From NCBI GenBank assembly GCA_013298215.1, contig JAAFKE010000036.1, positions 1-40,711 of the forward strand: DNA of 40,711 bases. Reading direction: 5' to 3'. Below, piece by piece: positions 8,158 to 16,447 of the stretch. Made by a program: the position numbers and the translations under genes. The stretch is from Cytophagales bacterium (GTDB lineage Bacteria > Bacteroidota > Bacteroidia > Cytophagales > Spirosomataceae). The notes under the pieces were generated by a model. It made no database searches. It was not told the origin of the DNA and saw only the letters and a program-made list of their open reading frames with translations. Within the stretch, counting starts at the first letter, position 1, and every line of letters starts with the position of its first letter.

Positions 8158-9669
8158 TTAGTAACCAGCATTTTGCTTGATGCTTGGGTTCAAATCTATT
8201 TCAGTCAATGGGATAGGGTAGTACAAATGCTTGGGAAGTGTGATGGAAAAATCGGAGCGGTCGGAGCTAAAATCCCACGTGGCCAAATTGATGCGACCGC
8301 TGAGGTGCCAGCGGCGCAGGTCGAGCCAACGCGCGCCTTCTTCGCCCGCCAACTCCACAAACCGCTCGTTGGCAATCCAGTTCATGACGATTGCCCGGTC
8401 GGTTTGGGTGGTGGCATAATTGGCAGGAATCGTGCCGCCCGCTACCATGTTTCTGGCGCGCGTCCGTACCTGATTAATGAGCCCGATGGCATCGGCGGTT
8501 GAGCCACCCGACATAACCAGCGCTTCGGCGCGCAACAAAAGTATGTCGGCAAAGCGCATCAAACGCGGGTTGTTCAATGACCCTGGCCCCGACTGCGATT
8601 TTTGGTCTTTCAACACATATTTGGTAATAGCACGGGTTTGGGCATCCATCGTGAGTGGCAAGCGCGGATCTTTGGGGTCGAAGGCGGCCAGCAATTTTTT
8701 AGTGCCCACAAACGGTGCGCCACCGAACAAGCTCCAATGGTTTTCGTACAAACCCCAGTAGGCCGATATTGAACCGATGTTGTTGTCGAAGTCGTTAGAA
8801 AGCCAAACGTTGTCGCCGCCACCTGGCTGCGAGGCTTGAAATTCAAACAGCGACTCGGTGTTGTTTTCGTCTTTTGTATCAAAATTGCTGCCAAAATCAG
8901 ACACCAACGATACCCCCGAAATCTTCGCAAAAGCGGCCAAAGCCGCCGTGTAATCGGCATCTTGTTTTTTGATAGAACCCCTAAAAACCAATGCCTTGCC
9001 CAAAAATCCATTGGCAGCATTGGCCGTTGCGCGGCCTCTGTTGGCGGTGGCCCAGGTAGCGGGCAGCAGCCCGGCGGCCTCCTGGAAGTCTTTGATGGCT
9101 TGGTCCATCAATGCACCCTCGGGTGCATTGGGCTGTGTAATCTCATCGGTGCTTTGAATGCGCTTGGTAATGAGTGGTGAGGTGCCAAAAAAATTGGCCA
9201 AATTGAAAAATATCATACCCCGCAGAAAAAGTGCCTCGCCCTTGTGCGAGTTTTTGAGGTTTGGTGTTTTGTAAACCCCTGTTTCCTCATCAATTTTTTG
9301 AAGCGTTGTGTTAGCCCGATTTATGAGTTGGTAAGCGGCACGGTAATAACCAGCAACAGCATTTTGATCGGGGTTGTCTTCGGGTTGCAGTGTTCCAAAA
9401 ATCTCGTAACCTGATGTTCTAATAGTGGTAATATCATCGCCAGGCAGTTGCCAAACTCCGTGTCTGGGGTTGTTGCCATTAAACCAATAGAAATCAGTGA
9501 GCTTGGCATAAATGGCCAGCACCGAGCGGTCGAAGTCAACTTCTTCTTTGAAAAAAGAGGCCTCGGTTACATTTAGCGGGTCTAAGTCAATGTTTTTTTC
9601 GTTGCAGGCGTAGCCGACAAGCATCAAGCTGACAAGCGCGGCAATTGCTTTTTTTGATACGTATTTCAT
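8158..9669 (-). CDS. susD-like: SusD/RagB family starch-binding-like outer-membrane lipoprotein
   Basis: The 503-aa product has a lipoprotein signal peptide ending VGYAC (Cys22), so it should be lipid-anchored in the outer membrane. The N-terminal LDPLNVTEASFFK, the TPR-like helical middle (YYRAAYQLINRANTTLQKI, KGEALFLRGMIFFNLANFFG) and the C-terminal block RFADILLLRAEALVMSGG, VRTRARN, ERFVELAGEEGARWLDLRRW and YYPIPLTEIDLNP are signatures of SusD/RagB. SusD proteins form the lid over the SusC barrel and bind the incoming oligosaccharide. It lies 36 bp downstream of the susC gene, as expected, and the two should be co-transcribed. The length is normal for the family. The bound glycan cannot be read from the sequence; the neighbouring GH78 and GH30 genes suggest a rhamnose-containing polysaccharide. 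Confidence 0.96.
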   Translation of the reverse strand: MKYVSKKAIAALVSLMLVGYACNEKNIDLDPLNVTEASFFKEEVDFDRSVLAIYAKLTDFYWFNGNNPRHGVWQLPGDDITTIRTSGYEIFGTLQPEDNPDQNAVAGYYRAAYQLINRANTTLQKIDEETGVYKTPNLKNSHKGEALFLRGMIFFNLANFFGTSPLITKRIQSTDEITQPNAPEGALMDQAIKDFQEAAGLLPATWATANRGRATANAANGFLGKALVFRGSIKKQDADYTAALAAFAKISGVSLVSDFGSNFDTKDENNTESLFEFQASQPGGGDNVWLSNDFDNNIGSISAYWGLYENHWSLFGGAPFVGTKKLLAAFDPKDPRLPLTMDAQTRAITKYVLKDQKSQSGPGSLNNPRLMRFADILLLRAEALVMSGGSTADAIGLINQVRTRARNMVAGGTIPANYATTQTDRAIVMNWIANERFVELAGEEGARWLDLRRWHLSGRINLATWDFSSDRSDFSITLPKHLYYPIPLTEIDLNPSIKQNAGY

Positions 9670-9705
9670 TGTTGTGAAATTTAAAAATGGTCTGTGATGA
9701 AAAAA

Positions 9706-12700
9706 TTAAAAGCCTAAGTTAATCCCAACTTGAATGGAGCGAGTGGGCGGAATAGTGCCAAAACTTTCGGGGTCGAGTCCCGTCCAGTTGGTAAAAGTAA
9801 GCAAGTTGGTGCCGCTAAAATACAGGCGGCAATTTTCCATACCGCCCAATTTGTTGGCAAAAGCCTTGGGAAGTGTGTAGCCAATCTGCAAGTTTTTGAG
9901 GCGCAAAAAAGCGGCACTTTCCACAAAACGGTTCGAGAATCGGTTGTTTTGGGCGGGGTCAGAGATCACCGCGCGCGGCATGGTGGTCGATGGGTTTTGG
10001 GGTGTCCAGCGGTTGAGGGTCGAGGTCCAGTAGTTGTTTCCTGGGCCGTTCATGCCCTCTCCGCCTTGCCGCTCGCCGTTATAGCGCACCACGTCGCCAA
10101 CGCCTTGAAAAAACACACTGGCATCAAAGCCCTTCCAGTTGGCCCCGAAGTTGAAACCGTAAAAATAGCCAGGAATGGTCTTGCCAATAAAGCTGCGGTC
10201 GTCGGCATTGACGGTGCCGTCGGGGGCAGAGCCTGCGGCATTGCCCTTCACGTCCTTAAAGTACATATCGCCCGGCTCAAAATTACTATTGTTGTTGCCG
10301 TCTTTAAACTTGGCTTTCCACGCGTCTATCTCACCTTGATTCTGGAAAATCCCCTCCACTTGGTAGCCGCGCAGGTAATTGAGCGGAAACCCAACCTCGA
10401 TACGACCACCATCACCACCAAAGGCTTGGTCTTTAAAGACGCTCACCACGTTGTTTTTGATGGTCGTCAAGTTGGCCGAAGCATTGAACTCAATTTCACC
10501 AAAACGTTGGTTATAACCCAATTGTAGTTCAAAACCACTGTTTCTGACCGAGGCAATATTAATAATCGGTTGGTTTTGGTTTCCTACGCTGGCAGGAAGG
10601 GCCGTAGATTGCAAAATACCTTTGGTGAGTTTGTCAAAATACTCAATGGTAAACGTAATGCGGTTGTTGAGCAACGAACCGTCGAGACCGATGTTGGTGG
10701 TCTGGGCGGTCTCCCAAGATAGGTTGCGGTTAGGAAAATCGGGTAGGCTCGCCCCGAACCGCACCGTGCCTACACCATTGCCCGCGCTTGAGCCAAGGGC
10801 GTAGTCGGGCGACGTAGAAACGGTAGAAAGAAACGCAAACGCTGCCGTTTTGTCGTTGCCCAATTGGCCAAAACCCGCGCGGAGTTTGAGGTCAGAAACA
10901 AACGTGACTTGCTTCATAAAATTTTCGGCACTGATGCGCCAAGCGGCAGACACCCCAGGAAAAATGCCCCATTTGAAGCCTGGCGCAAAGTTGCTCGAAC
11001 CATCTCGGCGAATGGTGGCATCTAAATAATACTTATGATTGTAGTTGTAGCTACCCCGCGCCATGTAGCCAATGAGTGCGCTGCGATCGCGGAATGCTGC
11101 CGAGTTCGTATATTGAATGGGGCCACCAATGTTGGTTCTAAACAGCGGGTCGTTCGACACCACTTGGCCTGTGCTACCGCTCAAATACTCGTAGCTGTTT
11201 TGTTGCTGGTTGGCCACCAAAAGCACGTCTAACGAGTGGTTGTTGAAGGTTTTGTTGTAATTGATGCTCAACTCTTTCATTAAGTTGAGGTTGCGGGTGT
11301 GCCGCTCGCTGTACCCACCTTTTGAAGTACCATCGTGGCCCGCGTAGGGGTTGCCTGGTGTTTGAGAAAACAGGTAATTATTGAAATCATTCCAGTCGTT
11401 TCGGCGGTTATAAAACCAGTTTAAACCAATTGACCCCTTGATTTTCAGTCCGTTGAGTGGCTCAATCTGGATAAATCCGTTGGCCATGTTGCTAATAATC
11501 GAATAATCAGTCCGATTTAGTGCCTGAGAGGCGAACGGATTGGAGTTGGTTTCTGGCCCCCAAAGCGGCTCGGTTTTATCTAAGTCAAAGGCCGACCCCG
11601 AAGTTAAATCGGTGGGAACAAACTTGTCGTTGGGCTTAAACGTAACGTTGTAAGAGGGGGCAAAGCCTCCCACTCCGTTGGGGTCAAAGATAGGCTGCCA
11701 AGGCGTAGTTCCCGACAAATAGCCAATGTCGGTTCGGGTGTTGTCCAACGCTTTGGTGAGACTATTGCGGTAATTCAGGCCCACCGTCAGGTATTTCGAA
11801 ACGCGGGTTTCTACGTTGGCTGCCAACGAGAAGCGTTCCAAGAAATTTTCTACCATTGGGCTTTCGGTGCGCGAGTAGCCCCCCGAAACGTAGTATTTGG
11901 TAGCCTCCGTACCGCCCGAAATCCGTGCCGAGTAGTCTTCTACAATTGCGTTTTTGTTCAAAGCGGGCGTTACCCAGTCTACCGTTGGGCGATTGCCCAA
12001 AAATCGGGGGCTGGTTGGGTTAAACTCGGCGGGGAGATTTTTGGCTTCGTCTTTATTATTTGCATATGCCTCCCGAATGAGGCCCACGTTTTGTTGCACG
12101 TTCATCATATCGTAGGTTTTACGGATATTTTGCACGCCACGGGCTGCGTTAAATTCTATTCTTGGCTTGCCCAGTTTGCCTTTTTTGGTCGTAATCAAAA
12201 CTACCCCGTGCGCCGCCCGAACGCCGTAAACGGCCGAAGCTGCCGCGTCTTTGAGCACCGAAATAGACTCAATGTCGCCTGGGTTAATCATCGCTAAAAT
12301 ATTAACGTTGCCCCGAATATCGCCCTCGGCCCCTTCCGTAACGCCGTTGTATTGTTCCGAAATTGGCACGCCGTCCACCACGTAGAGCGGTTCGGTATTG
12401 CCAAACGTACCTACGCCCCTAATCCGCACCTGCGGGCGGGCGTTGGGTTCGCCACTTCCTTGGGTCACCTGCACACCCGTCATGCGGCCTTGCATGGCCA
12501 TTTCGGGGGCCACGTAGTTGCTTTTGGCAATTTCTTCGGCTTTCATGCTCGACACCGACCCCGTGATGTCTTTCTTGTCGCGCGAGCCGTAGCCAATCAC
12601 CACCACTTCTTCGAGCGATTTGTCGTCGGTACTCAACTTGATGTTAAACACACTTTGGTTGCCCACCCGCAGCTCTTGCAGCAGATAACCAATGTACGAA

Positions 12701-13365
12701 ACAACCAAAACGGAGTTTTGGCCCGGAACGTCAATCGAAAAACTACCGTCGGCCGCCGTTGAAGTGCCTTTCTGAGTGCCTTTTATGGTGACGTTTGCGC
12801 CAGGGAGGCCATTGCCGTTTTGGTCGGTTACTTTGCCCCGCACAGGAACATCGGCGGGCGCGATGGTTGAAATACTCTTAGACACCAGTGCCGAAATATT
12901 GGGTGTTTCGGCTGTTTCATTTGGTGCTTTTGATTCAATTCCTTTTGGGGTCGCGCCCTCGAGAAAAAGTAACTTCGGCGACTTTTTGCTCTGCTCGTCG
13001 GTAATTACGTAAGTACCCGCTTTTACTTTTTTGTACTTCAAACCAGTAGTTTTGAGCAAGTTATCGAGTGTTTTCTCAATTTTGGTCTCGTACTGAACGG
13101 TTTTGCTGACCGTTTTGCCCGCCATCACGCGGTCTTCGTACATGAACGTAACGCCGTAGCGATTTTTGAGATCGCTGAAAACTTCGGTCAGCTGCCGCGT
13201 TTTGGCCGTTGCTTCGGCAGGTTCTACCGCTTGAACAACACGCGGTACATAAGCCAAGGTTTGCGCCTGAAGTACATTGGCAATTCCGATAAGAACCATC
13301 ACAATACTACTAAACTGGCGCATATTTCTCGCTCGTTTTTTTGAAAGTAAAGATACGTTTTGCAT
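9706..13365 (-). CDS. susC-like: SusC/RagA TonB-dependent receptor with N-terminal STN signalling domain
   Basis: The 1219-aa product starts with a basic n-region (SLLSKKRARNMR) and a hydrophobic stretch ending near VLQAQ; the long n-region is usual for STN-bearing SusC proteins, so I keep ATG 13365 (ATG 13323 is the alternative). An STN domain (about 57-122, VFSDLKNRYGVTFMYED) is followed by a carboxypeptidase-regulatory-like domain (about 175-245, VRGKVTDQNGNGLPGANVTI), a TonB-box-like EEVVVIGYG (252-260), the plug (to about 395, with LYVVDGVP) and the 22-strand-type barrel ending IQVGINLGF. SusC imports oligosaccharides across the outer membrane using TonB energy. The STN domain marks it as a transducer that signals to FecR, encoded directly upstream with its ECF sigma factor. 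It is followed after 36 bp by its SusD partner. Confidence 0.97.
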   Translation of the reverse strand: MQNVSLLSKKRARNMRQFSSIVMVLIGIANVLQAQTLAYVPRVVQAVEPAEATAKTRQLTEVFSDLKNRYGVTFMYEDRVMAGKTVSKTVQYETKIEKTLDNLLKTTGLKYKKVKAGTYVITDEQSKKSPKLLFLEGATPKGIESKAPNETAETPNISALVSKSISTIAPADVPVRGKVTDQNGNGLPGANVTIKGTQKGTSTAADGSFSIDVPGQNSVLVVSYIGYLLQELRVGNQSVFNIKLSTDDKSLEEVVVIGYGSRDKKDITGSVSSMKAEEIAKSNYVAPEMAMQGRMTGVQVTQGSGEPNARPQVRIRGVGTFGNTEPLYVVDGVPISEQYNGVTEGAEGDIRGNVNILAMINPGDIESISVLKDAAASAVYGVRAAHGVVLITTKKGKLGKPRIEFNAARGVQNIRKTYDMMNVQQNVGLIREAYANNKDEAKNLPAEFNPTSPRFLGNRPTVDWVTPALNKNAIVEDYSARISGGTEATKYYVSGGYSRTESPMVENFLERFSLAANVETRVSKYLTVGLNYRNSLTKALDNTRTDIGYLSGTTPWQPIFDPNGVGGFAPSYNVTFKPNDKFVPTDLTSGSAFDLDKTEPLWGPETNSNPFASQALNRTDYSIISNMANGFIQIEPLNGLKIKGSIGLNWFYNRRNDWNDFNNYLFSQTPGNPYAGHDGTSKGGYSERHTRNLNLMKELSINYNKTFNNHSLDVLLVANQQQNSYEYLSGSTGQVVSNDPLFRTNIGGPIQYTNSAAFRDRSALIGYMARGSYNYNHKYYLDATIRRDGSSNFAPGFKWGIFPGVSAAWRISAENFMKQVTFVSDLKLRAGFGQLGNDKTAAFAFLSTVSTSPDYALGSSAGNGVGTVRFGASLPDFPNRNLSWETAQTTNIGLDGSLLNNRITFTIEYFDKLTKGILQSTALPASVGNQNQPIINIASVRNSGFELQLGYNQRFGEIEFNASANLTTIKNNVVSVFKDQAFGGDGGRIEVGFPLNYLRGYQVEGIFQNQGEIDAWKAKFKDGNNNSNFEPGDMYFKDVKGNAAGSAPDGTVNADDRSFIGKTIPGYFYGFNFGANWKGFDASVFFQGVGDVVRYNGERQGGEGMNGPGNNYWTSTLNRWTPQNPSTTMPRAVISDPAQNNRFSNRFVESAAFLRLKNLQIGYTLPKAFANKLGGMENCRLYFSGTNLLTFTNWTGLDPESFGTIPPTRSIQVGINLGF

Positions 13366-13397
13366 AAATTTAATTAATTTTAAATTGTTTGGATAGC

Positions 13398-14390
13398 TTA
13401 ATTGTTGAGTTCTCGGAAAATAATCTGTTGGTCTTTTCGGTCAATTTTGAGGTTTAAAATTTCAGACAATGCTTCAAGTAGTTCGTCGGCGGTTTTGGCT
13501 TCAATTTCGCCGCTAATGCTGCGTTGGGCCAGTTCGTTGCTATTGATTACGGTGGTCAATCCAAAGTTTTCTTGCAACAAATTGGTAATTTCGCGCAGCG
13601 GGGTTTTGTCAAAAATAAATTTGTGCGACCGCCACGCCGAATATTTTTGGGGCTGCGTGGTTTGCTCAATTTTGGCTTGGCCTTGTTGGTCGAGCGTTAC
13701 CAAGTCGCCTGGTTTCATCGTAATATCGGAGTTTGCTTGGCCGTAGTGCACTTTTACTTTGCCTTTGTCGAGCACTACTTGCATTCCTTGTTGTCGCTTT
13801 CGCACGGCAAACTCGGTTCCCAGTACCTCAATGCTAAAATCACGGTTGGTTTTCACCACAAATTTTTGGTCGGTGGGCGTGTGCGTTACCGAAAAATAGG
13901 CCTCGCCTTCCAGTTGTACTTCGCGGGTGTCTGTACCAAAACCAAAACGCGGCACCCGCAAAGTTGAGTTTGAATTGAGCGTTACGGCCGTTCCGTCGTC
14001 CAATTTTAGTTGCTGCATTGCTCCAAATTCGGTTTTGTAGCTTTTGTAGATAATATTGTCTTTCAAAACGTAAGAAGCCAACAAAAGCACCACCACGGCA
14101 GCGGCTGCCCCAATGGTCCATCCACTGCGCCACCACACCTGGCTATTTATTTCGACCACCTCGGGTTCATAGTTTGCTATCCTATTTTTGACTGTTTCGT
14201 ACTCCGCTTCGGTATCGGGTTTCCAGAACGCGTGTAGCCGCTCCCAGTCCTCTAACCACACATAATATCGATCCTCATTAATTGGGTCTTGCAACCAAAC
14301 CTCGATTTCTCGCTTTGATAGTAGTGACGATTTTCCAGCAAAATGCTCAAAGAGTTGTTCTTTGGAGAGATTTTTTTTCACTTTTCCCAT
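13398..14390 (-). CDS. fecR-like: FecR-family anti-sigma factor / sigma regulator
   Basis: I start the gene at ATG 14390, giving 330 aa beginning MGKVKKNLSK. The open frame extends upstream to 14483, but that extension is a low-complexity hydrophobic translation (FHFIFFFY) unlike any FecR N-terminus. The cytoplasmic N-terminal part (1-88) precedes one membrane helix (WTIGAAAAVVVLLLASYVL, 91-109). A periplasmic FecR domain follows (about 118-215; LDDGTAVTLNSNSTLRVP, VQLEGEAYFSV, VLGTEFAV), and the C-terminus carries a DUF4974-like region (about 255-325; FDKTPLREITNLLQENFG). FecR senses the STN domain of the receptor and controls the cognate ECF sigma factor. It lies between that sigma gene and susC (32 bp), which fixes the partnership. 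Confidence 0.93.
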   Translation of the reverse strand: MGKVKKNLSKEQLFEHFAGKSSLLSKREIEVWLQDPINEDRYYVWLEDWERLHAFWKPDTEAEYETVKNRIANYEPEVVEINSQVWWRSGWTIGAAAAVVVLLLASYVLKDNIIYKSYKTEFGAMQQLKLDDGTAVTLNSNSTLRVPRFGFGTDTREVQLEGEAYFSVTHTPTDQKFVVKTNRDFSIEVLGTEFAVRKRQQGMQVVLDKGKVKVHYGQANSDITMKPGDLVTLDQQGQAKIEQTTQPQKYSAWRSHKFIFDKTPLREITNLLQENFGLTTVINSNELAQRSISGEIEAKTADELLEALSEILNLKIDRKDQQIIFRELNN

Positions 14391-14492
14391 GTATTTTAAT
14401 AGATAGAAACAAAAGCGGAGGTTTACCCTATGTGGGTTGGCGTAAAAAAAGAAAATAAAATGAAAACAGGGTGAAAACCCCATTCTGTGTCA

Positions 14493-15134
14493 TTACATCG
14501 AGGAAAAAAACAACGCACACAACATCAACCACTCGCTTCTGAGGGCTGTTTTCAAAATGGTGATTGCTTTGCTGATGTGCATTTCCACGGTTTTTATGGA
14601 TATGCCAAGTTCGGTAGCGATCTCGGCGTATTTCTTGCCTTCTAAGCGATTGAGCAAGAAAACCCGCTTGCATTGTGGAGGCAAGTTGCTGATGACGGAT
14701 TCGATTTTGTGCTGAAGCTCATCAAAATGAACAATTTGGTCGGGTCGGAGCGACTGGGAGTCGTAGTTTTCTACCTCGTCGAGCGATGCCTTGCGGCTGA
14801 GTTCGCGGGTGAGGTAATTATGACAACCATTTCTGACCGCCTGAAACAAATAGGCTCGGTAGGAACTGTTGATGCTGAGGTAGTCTTGGTTTTTCCAAAG
14901 GCTGAAAAATACGTCCGAAACAATGTCTTTGGATACGTCTTTCGACCAAACGTAGCGGGCAGCGTGGTTGCAGAGTACGGAGTAATAGCGTTTAAAAAGT
15001 AACTCAAACCCTTTTTCTGGACTTTCTGAAATGGTGGTTTTAATGAGACGCTCGTCGTCGAGGCGAATCACAGCCGCCTCATTCCCAGTGTTTTCTGAGA
15101 ATTTGAAAGGATTATCGAATTGAGCAGCCTCCAT
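14493..15134 (-). CDS. ECF RNA polymerase sigma factor, RagB/SusD-associated type
   Basis: The 213-aa product carries sigma-70 region 2 at about residues 40-105 (FELLFKRYYSVLCNHAARYV, DIVSDVFFSLWKN, YLFQAVRNGCHNYL) and region 4 at about 150-205 (LPPQCKRVFLLNRLEGKKYAEIA then an HTH, LGISIKTVEMHISKAITILK). This is the ECF group that partners FecR/STN-SusC in Bacteroidota. The protein directs transcription of the susC/susD operon once FecR releases or activates it. The fecR start lies 102 bp downstream. The start ATG 15134 is supported by the -7-like element 17 nt upstream. The C-terminal ALFFSSM tail is mildly hydrophobic, which is common in this group. Confidence 0.95.
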   Translation of the reverse strand: MEAAQFDNPFKFSENTGNEAAVIRLDDERLIKTTISESPEKGFELLFKRYYSVLCNHAARYVWSKDVSKDIVSDVFFSLWKNQDYLSINSSYRAYLFQAVRNGCHNYLTRELSRKASLDEVENYDSQSLRPDQIVHFDELQHKIESVISNLPPQCKRVFLLNRLEGKKYAEIATELGISIKTVEMHISKAITILKTALRSEWLMLCALFFSSM

Positions 15135-15152
15135 TGGGAACGTTGATTTCTA

Positions 15153-15160
15153 CAAAAGTA
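15153..15160 (-). promoter_or_regulatory. Putative -7 promoter element of the sigma-fecR-susCD operon
   Basis: The minus strand reads TACTTTTG here, matching the Bacteroidota -7 consensus TAnnTTTG, and it ends 18 nt before the sigma-gene ATG. No TTTG is found at the ideal 19-20 nt upstream spacing; the nearest is about 32 nt away. The promoter is therefore either weak or dependent on an activator. The flanking sequence up to 15210 is very AT-rich, with two copies of TTGCATAA on the minus strand that might bind a regulator. Confidence 0.45.
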
Positions 15161-15297
15161 TCAAATTGTTTACCATGTTGTTTAAATTTATGCAAAAAAA
15201 TATAAATATTATGCAATCTTTTGCGTTCTCGCTCCCCCTAAAACAAGTTTGTTTTTTTTGTGTTTTTACCTACTAAAAAAATCTACGCGCAAATAAT

Positions 15298-15312
15298 CCG
15301 TAATATTTACGG
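15298..15312 (-). terminator. Short palindrome after the SGNH hydrolase gene, possible terminator
   Basis: The perfect palindrome CCGTAA-3 nt-TTACGG lies 5 bp beyond the stop codon of the SGNH gene. On the minus-strand transcript a run of seven T residues follows only about 14 nt later, so it is not a canonical intrinsic terminator. It plausibly marks the end of the rhamnosidase-SGNH unit before the sigma-factor promoter. Confidence 0.35.
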
Positions 15313-15317
15313 TGTCT

Positions 15318-16388
15318 TCACTTCAAACGAAGACTAAACGCAACGGGTAAACTCTTGTTATTCGCATAATCAACTGCTTCTACTACCACTTTGTATATTT
15401 TATCTCTTTTCAAATCATTGAGCACATAGCTATTTTGGGGAATCAACGCCAAGCATTGCTTGATGCTTTTGACGCAGTCATTATACCTATAATTGGCTGG
15501 CTCATTGTCTACGTATAGATTATAGCCCGCCACAAACTGATTGTCGGTTGCTGGCAACCAATCCAAAGTAGCCGTCGAGTCACTCATATTTGATACCGAA
15601 ATTTCAGATTTGAATATCGGCTTTTCGGTATCTTGGATACTCAAATAGGCTTTGAACCATTTATCAGCCATCACTTTTTGTCCCGCAGGGTTTGGATGCA
15701 CCCAGTCAAAAGTATGGGTGCCAGGTGCATCGACACAGTTTACCCAGCCCGATGCCAAATCGACATATTTTATTTTCATTTTCGGGTGTTTTTGTTTCAC
15801 AATGGCTATATTTTTTTCGACGGAGTGGTTGATATACCTGTCCCAAGGCACATTTGATTTCGACAGTAGAATATCCATTTTGGGGTTTCTTTCAAAAAGG
15901 TACTCCACCATTCGTTTGATGTTTTCATTGGCATTAAGTGAATCTTTTTCGCCGTCATTGCCGCCTATATCTATCAGTGCGATGTCTGGCTTTTTGTAGT
16001 TTTTTAAACGTTCTTCAAAAGTTTTAGCGTACAAAATATCGTCGTGCGTAAAGCCTCCGTTCAGTACTTCCCCACTTTTTATGCCATACCACGACTCGTG
16101 GTCTGGGTCGAAAACATGCGCCGTGTGTCTCGAAACAGGTAGTTTTATCCTTTTTGTTTTGTTTTCATTGAACCAATAAACATTACTCCCCACCATATCT
16201 ACGTCCAAGCCCAGCGAGTCCAGTTTTTCCCACAAGTAGTATCGGTAACTTAACTCAGTAATGGAGTCGTTTTTGGCTTTACCTTGGGTTATAGAGTCGC
16301 CAATGCAAACTACTCTCAAAGTTTTTTGTGAGCAGGAAACAAAAATTTGACACAGAACAACGAAAACGGAAACTTTGGAGAATGACAT
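15318..16388 (-). CDS. SGNH/GDSL-family hydrolase lipoprotein with C-terminal fibronectin III domain
   Basis: I start at ATG 16388 (356 aa), which gives a proper lipoprotein signal (MSFSKVSVFVVLCQIFVSC, Cys19). An upstream in-frame ATG at 16466 would overlap the rhamnosidase gene and add a non-signal-like leader. SGNH block I is RVVCIGDSITQG with nucleophile Ser32, block III is IGGND (141-145), and block V is FDWVHPNPAGQ with Asp228 and His231, so the catalytic triad is complete. An FN3 module occupies about 255-356 (STATLDWLPATDNQFVAGYNLYVD). Such enzymes remove acetyl or other ester groups from polysaccharides. The gene follows the GH78 gene after 59 bp, suggesting deacylation of the same rhamnosylated glycan. 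Substrate is inferred. Confidence 0.88.
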   Translation of the reverse strand: MSFSKVSVFVVLCQIFVSCSQKTLRVVCIGDSITQGKAKNDSITELSYRYYLWEKLDSLGLDVDMVGSNVYWFNENKTKRIKLPVSRHTAHVFDPDHESWYGIKSGEVLNGGFTHDDILYAKTFEERLKNYKKPDIALIDIGGNDGEKDSLNANENIKRMVEYLFERNPKMDILLSKSNVPWDRYINHSVEKNIAIVKQKHPKMKIKYVDLASGWVNCVDAPGTHTFDWVHPNPAGQKVMADKWFKAYLSIQDTEKPIFKSEISVSNMSDSTATLDWLPATDNQFVAGYNLYVDNEPANYRYNDCVKSIKQCLALIPQNSYVLNDLKRDKIYKVVVEAVDYANNKSLPVAFSLRLK

Positions 16389-16447
16389 ATTATTTTCTAA
16401 TATTTTAGCTTGAATTATTATGCGTCTGTTCAATATTTTTATGGCAG

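Noticed and set aside
9730-10527. Long open frame on the plus strand inside the SusC gene
   Set aside because: It lies fully antisense to a clear SusC coding sequence, has no recognisable domain or signal, and arises from codon bias of the opposite strand.
14425-14480. Two 4-bp-stem hairpins in the sigma-fecR gap (ACCC/GGGT at 14425-14437; GGGT/ACCC at 14469-14480)
   Set aside because: The stems are too short to call terminators or attenuators; they could arise by chance in AT-rich DNA.
14391-14483. In-frame N-terminal extension of the FecR gene
   Set aside because: The extension gives a Phe/Tyr-rich sequence unlike FecR N-termini; the conserved cytoplasmic domain starts at ATG 14390.
15181-15215. 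Two TTGCATAA copies upstream of the sigma gene as an operator
   Set aside because: They are in very AT-rich DNA, spacing is not obviously helical, and no matching copies were found at other promoters in the window in the same orientation.
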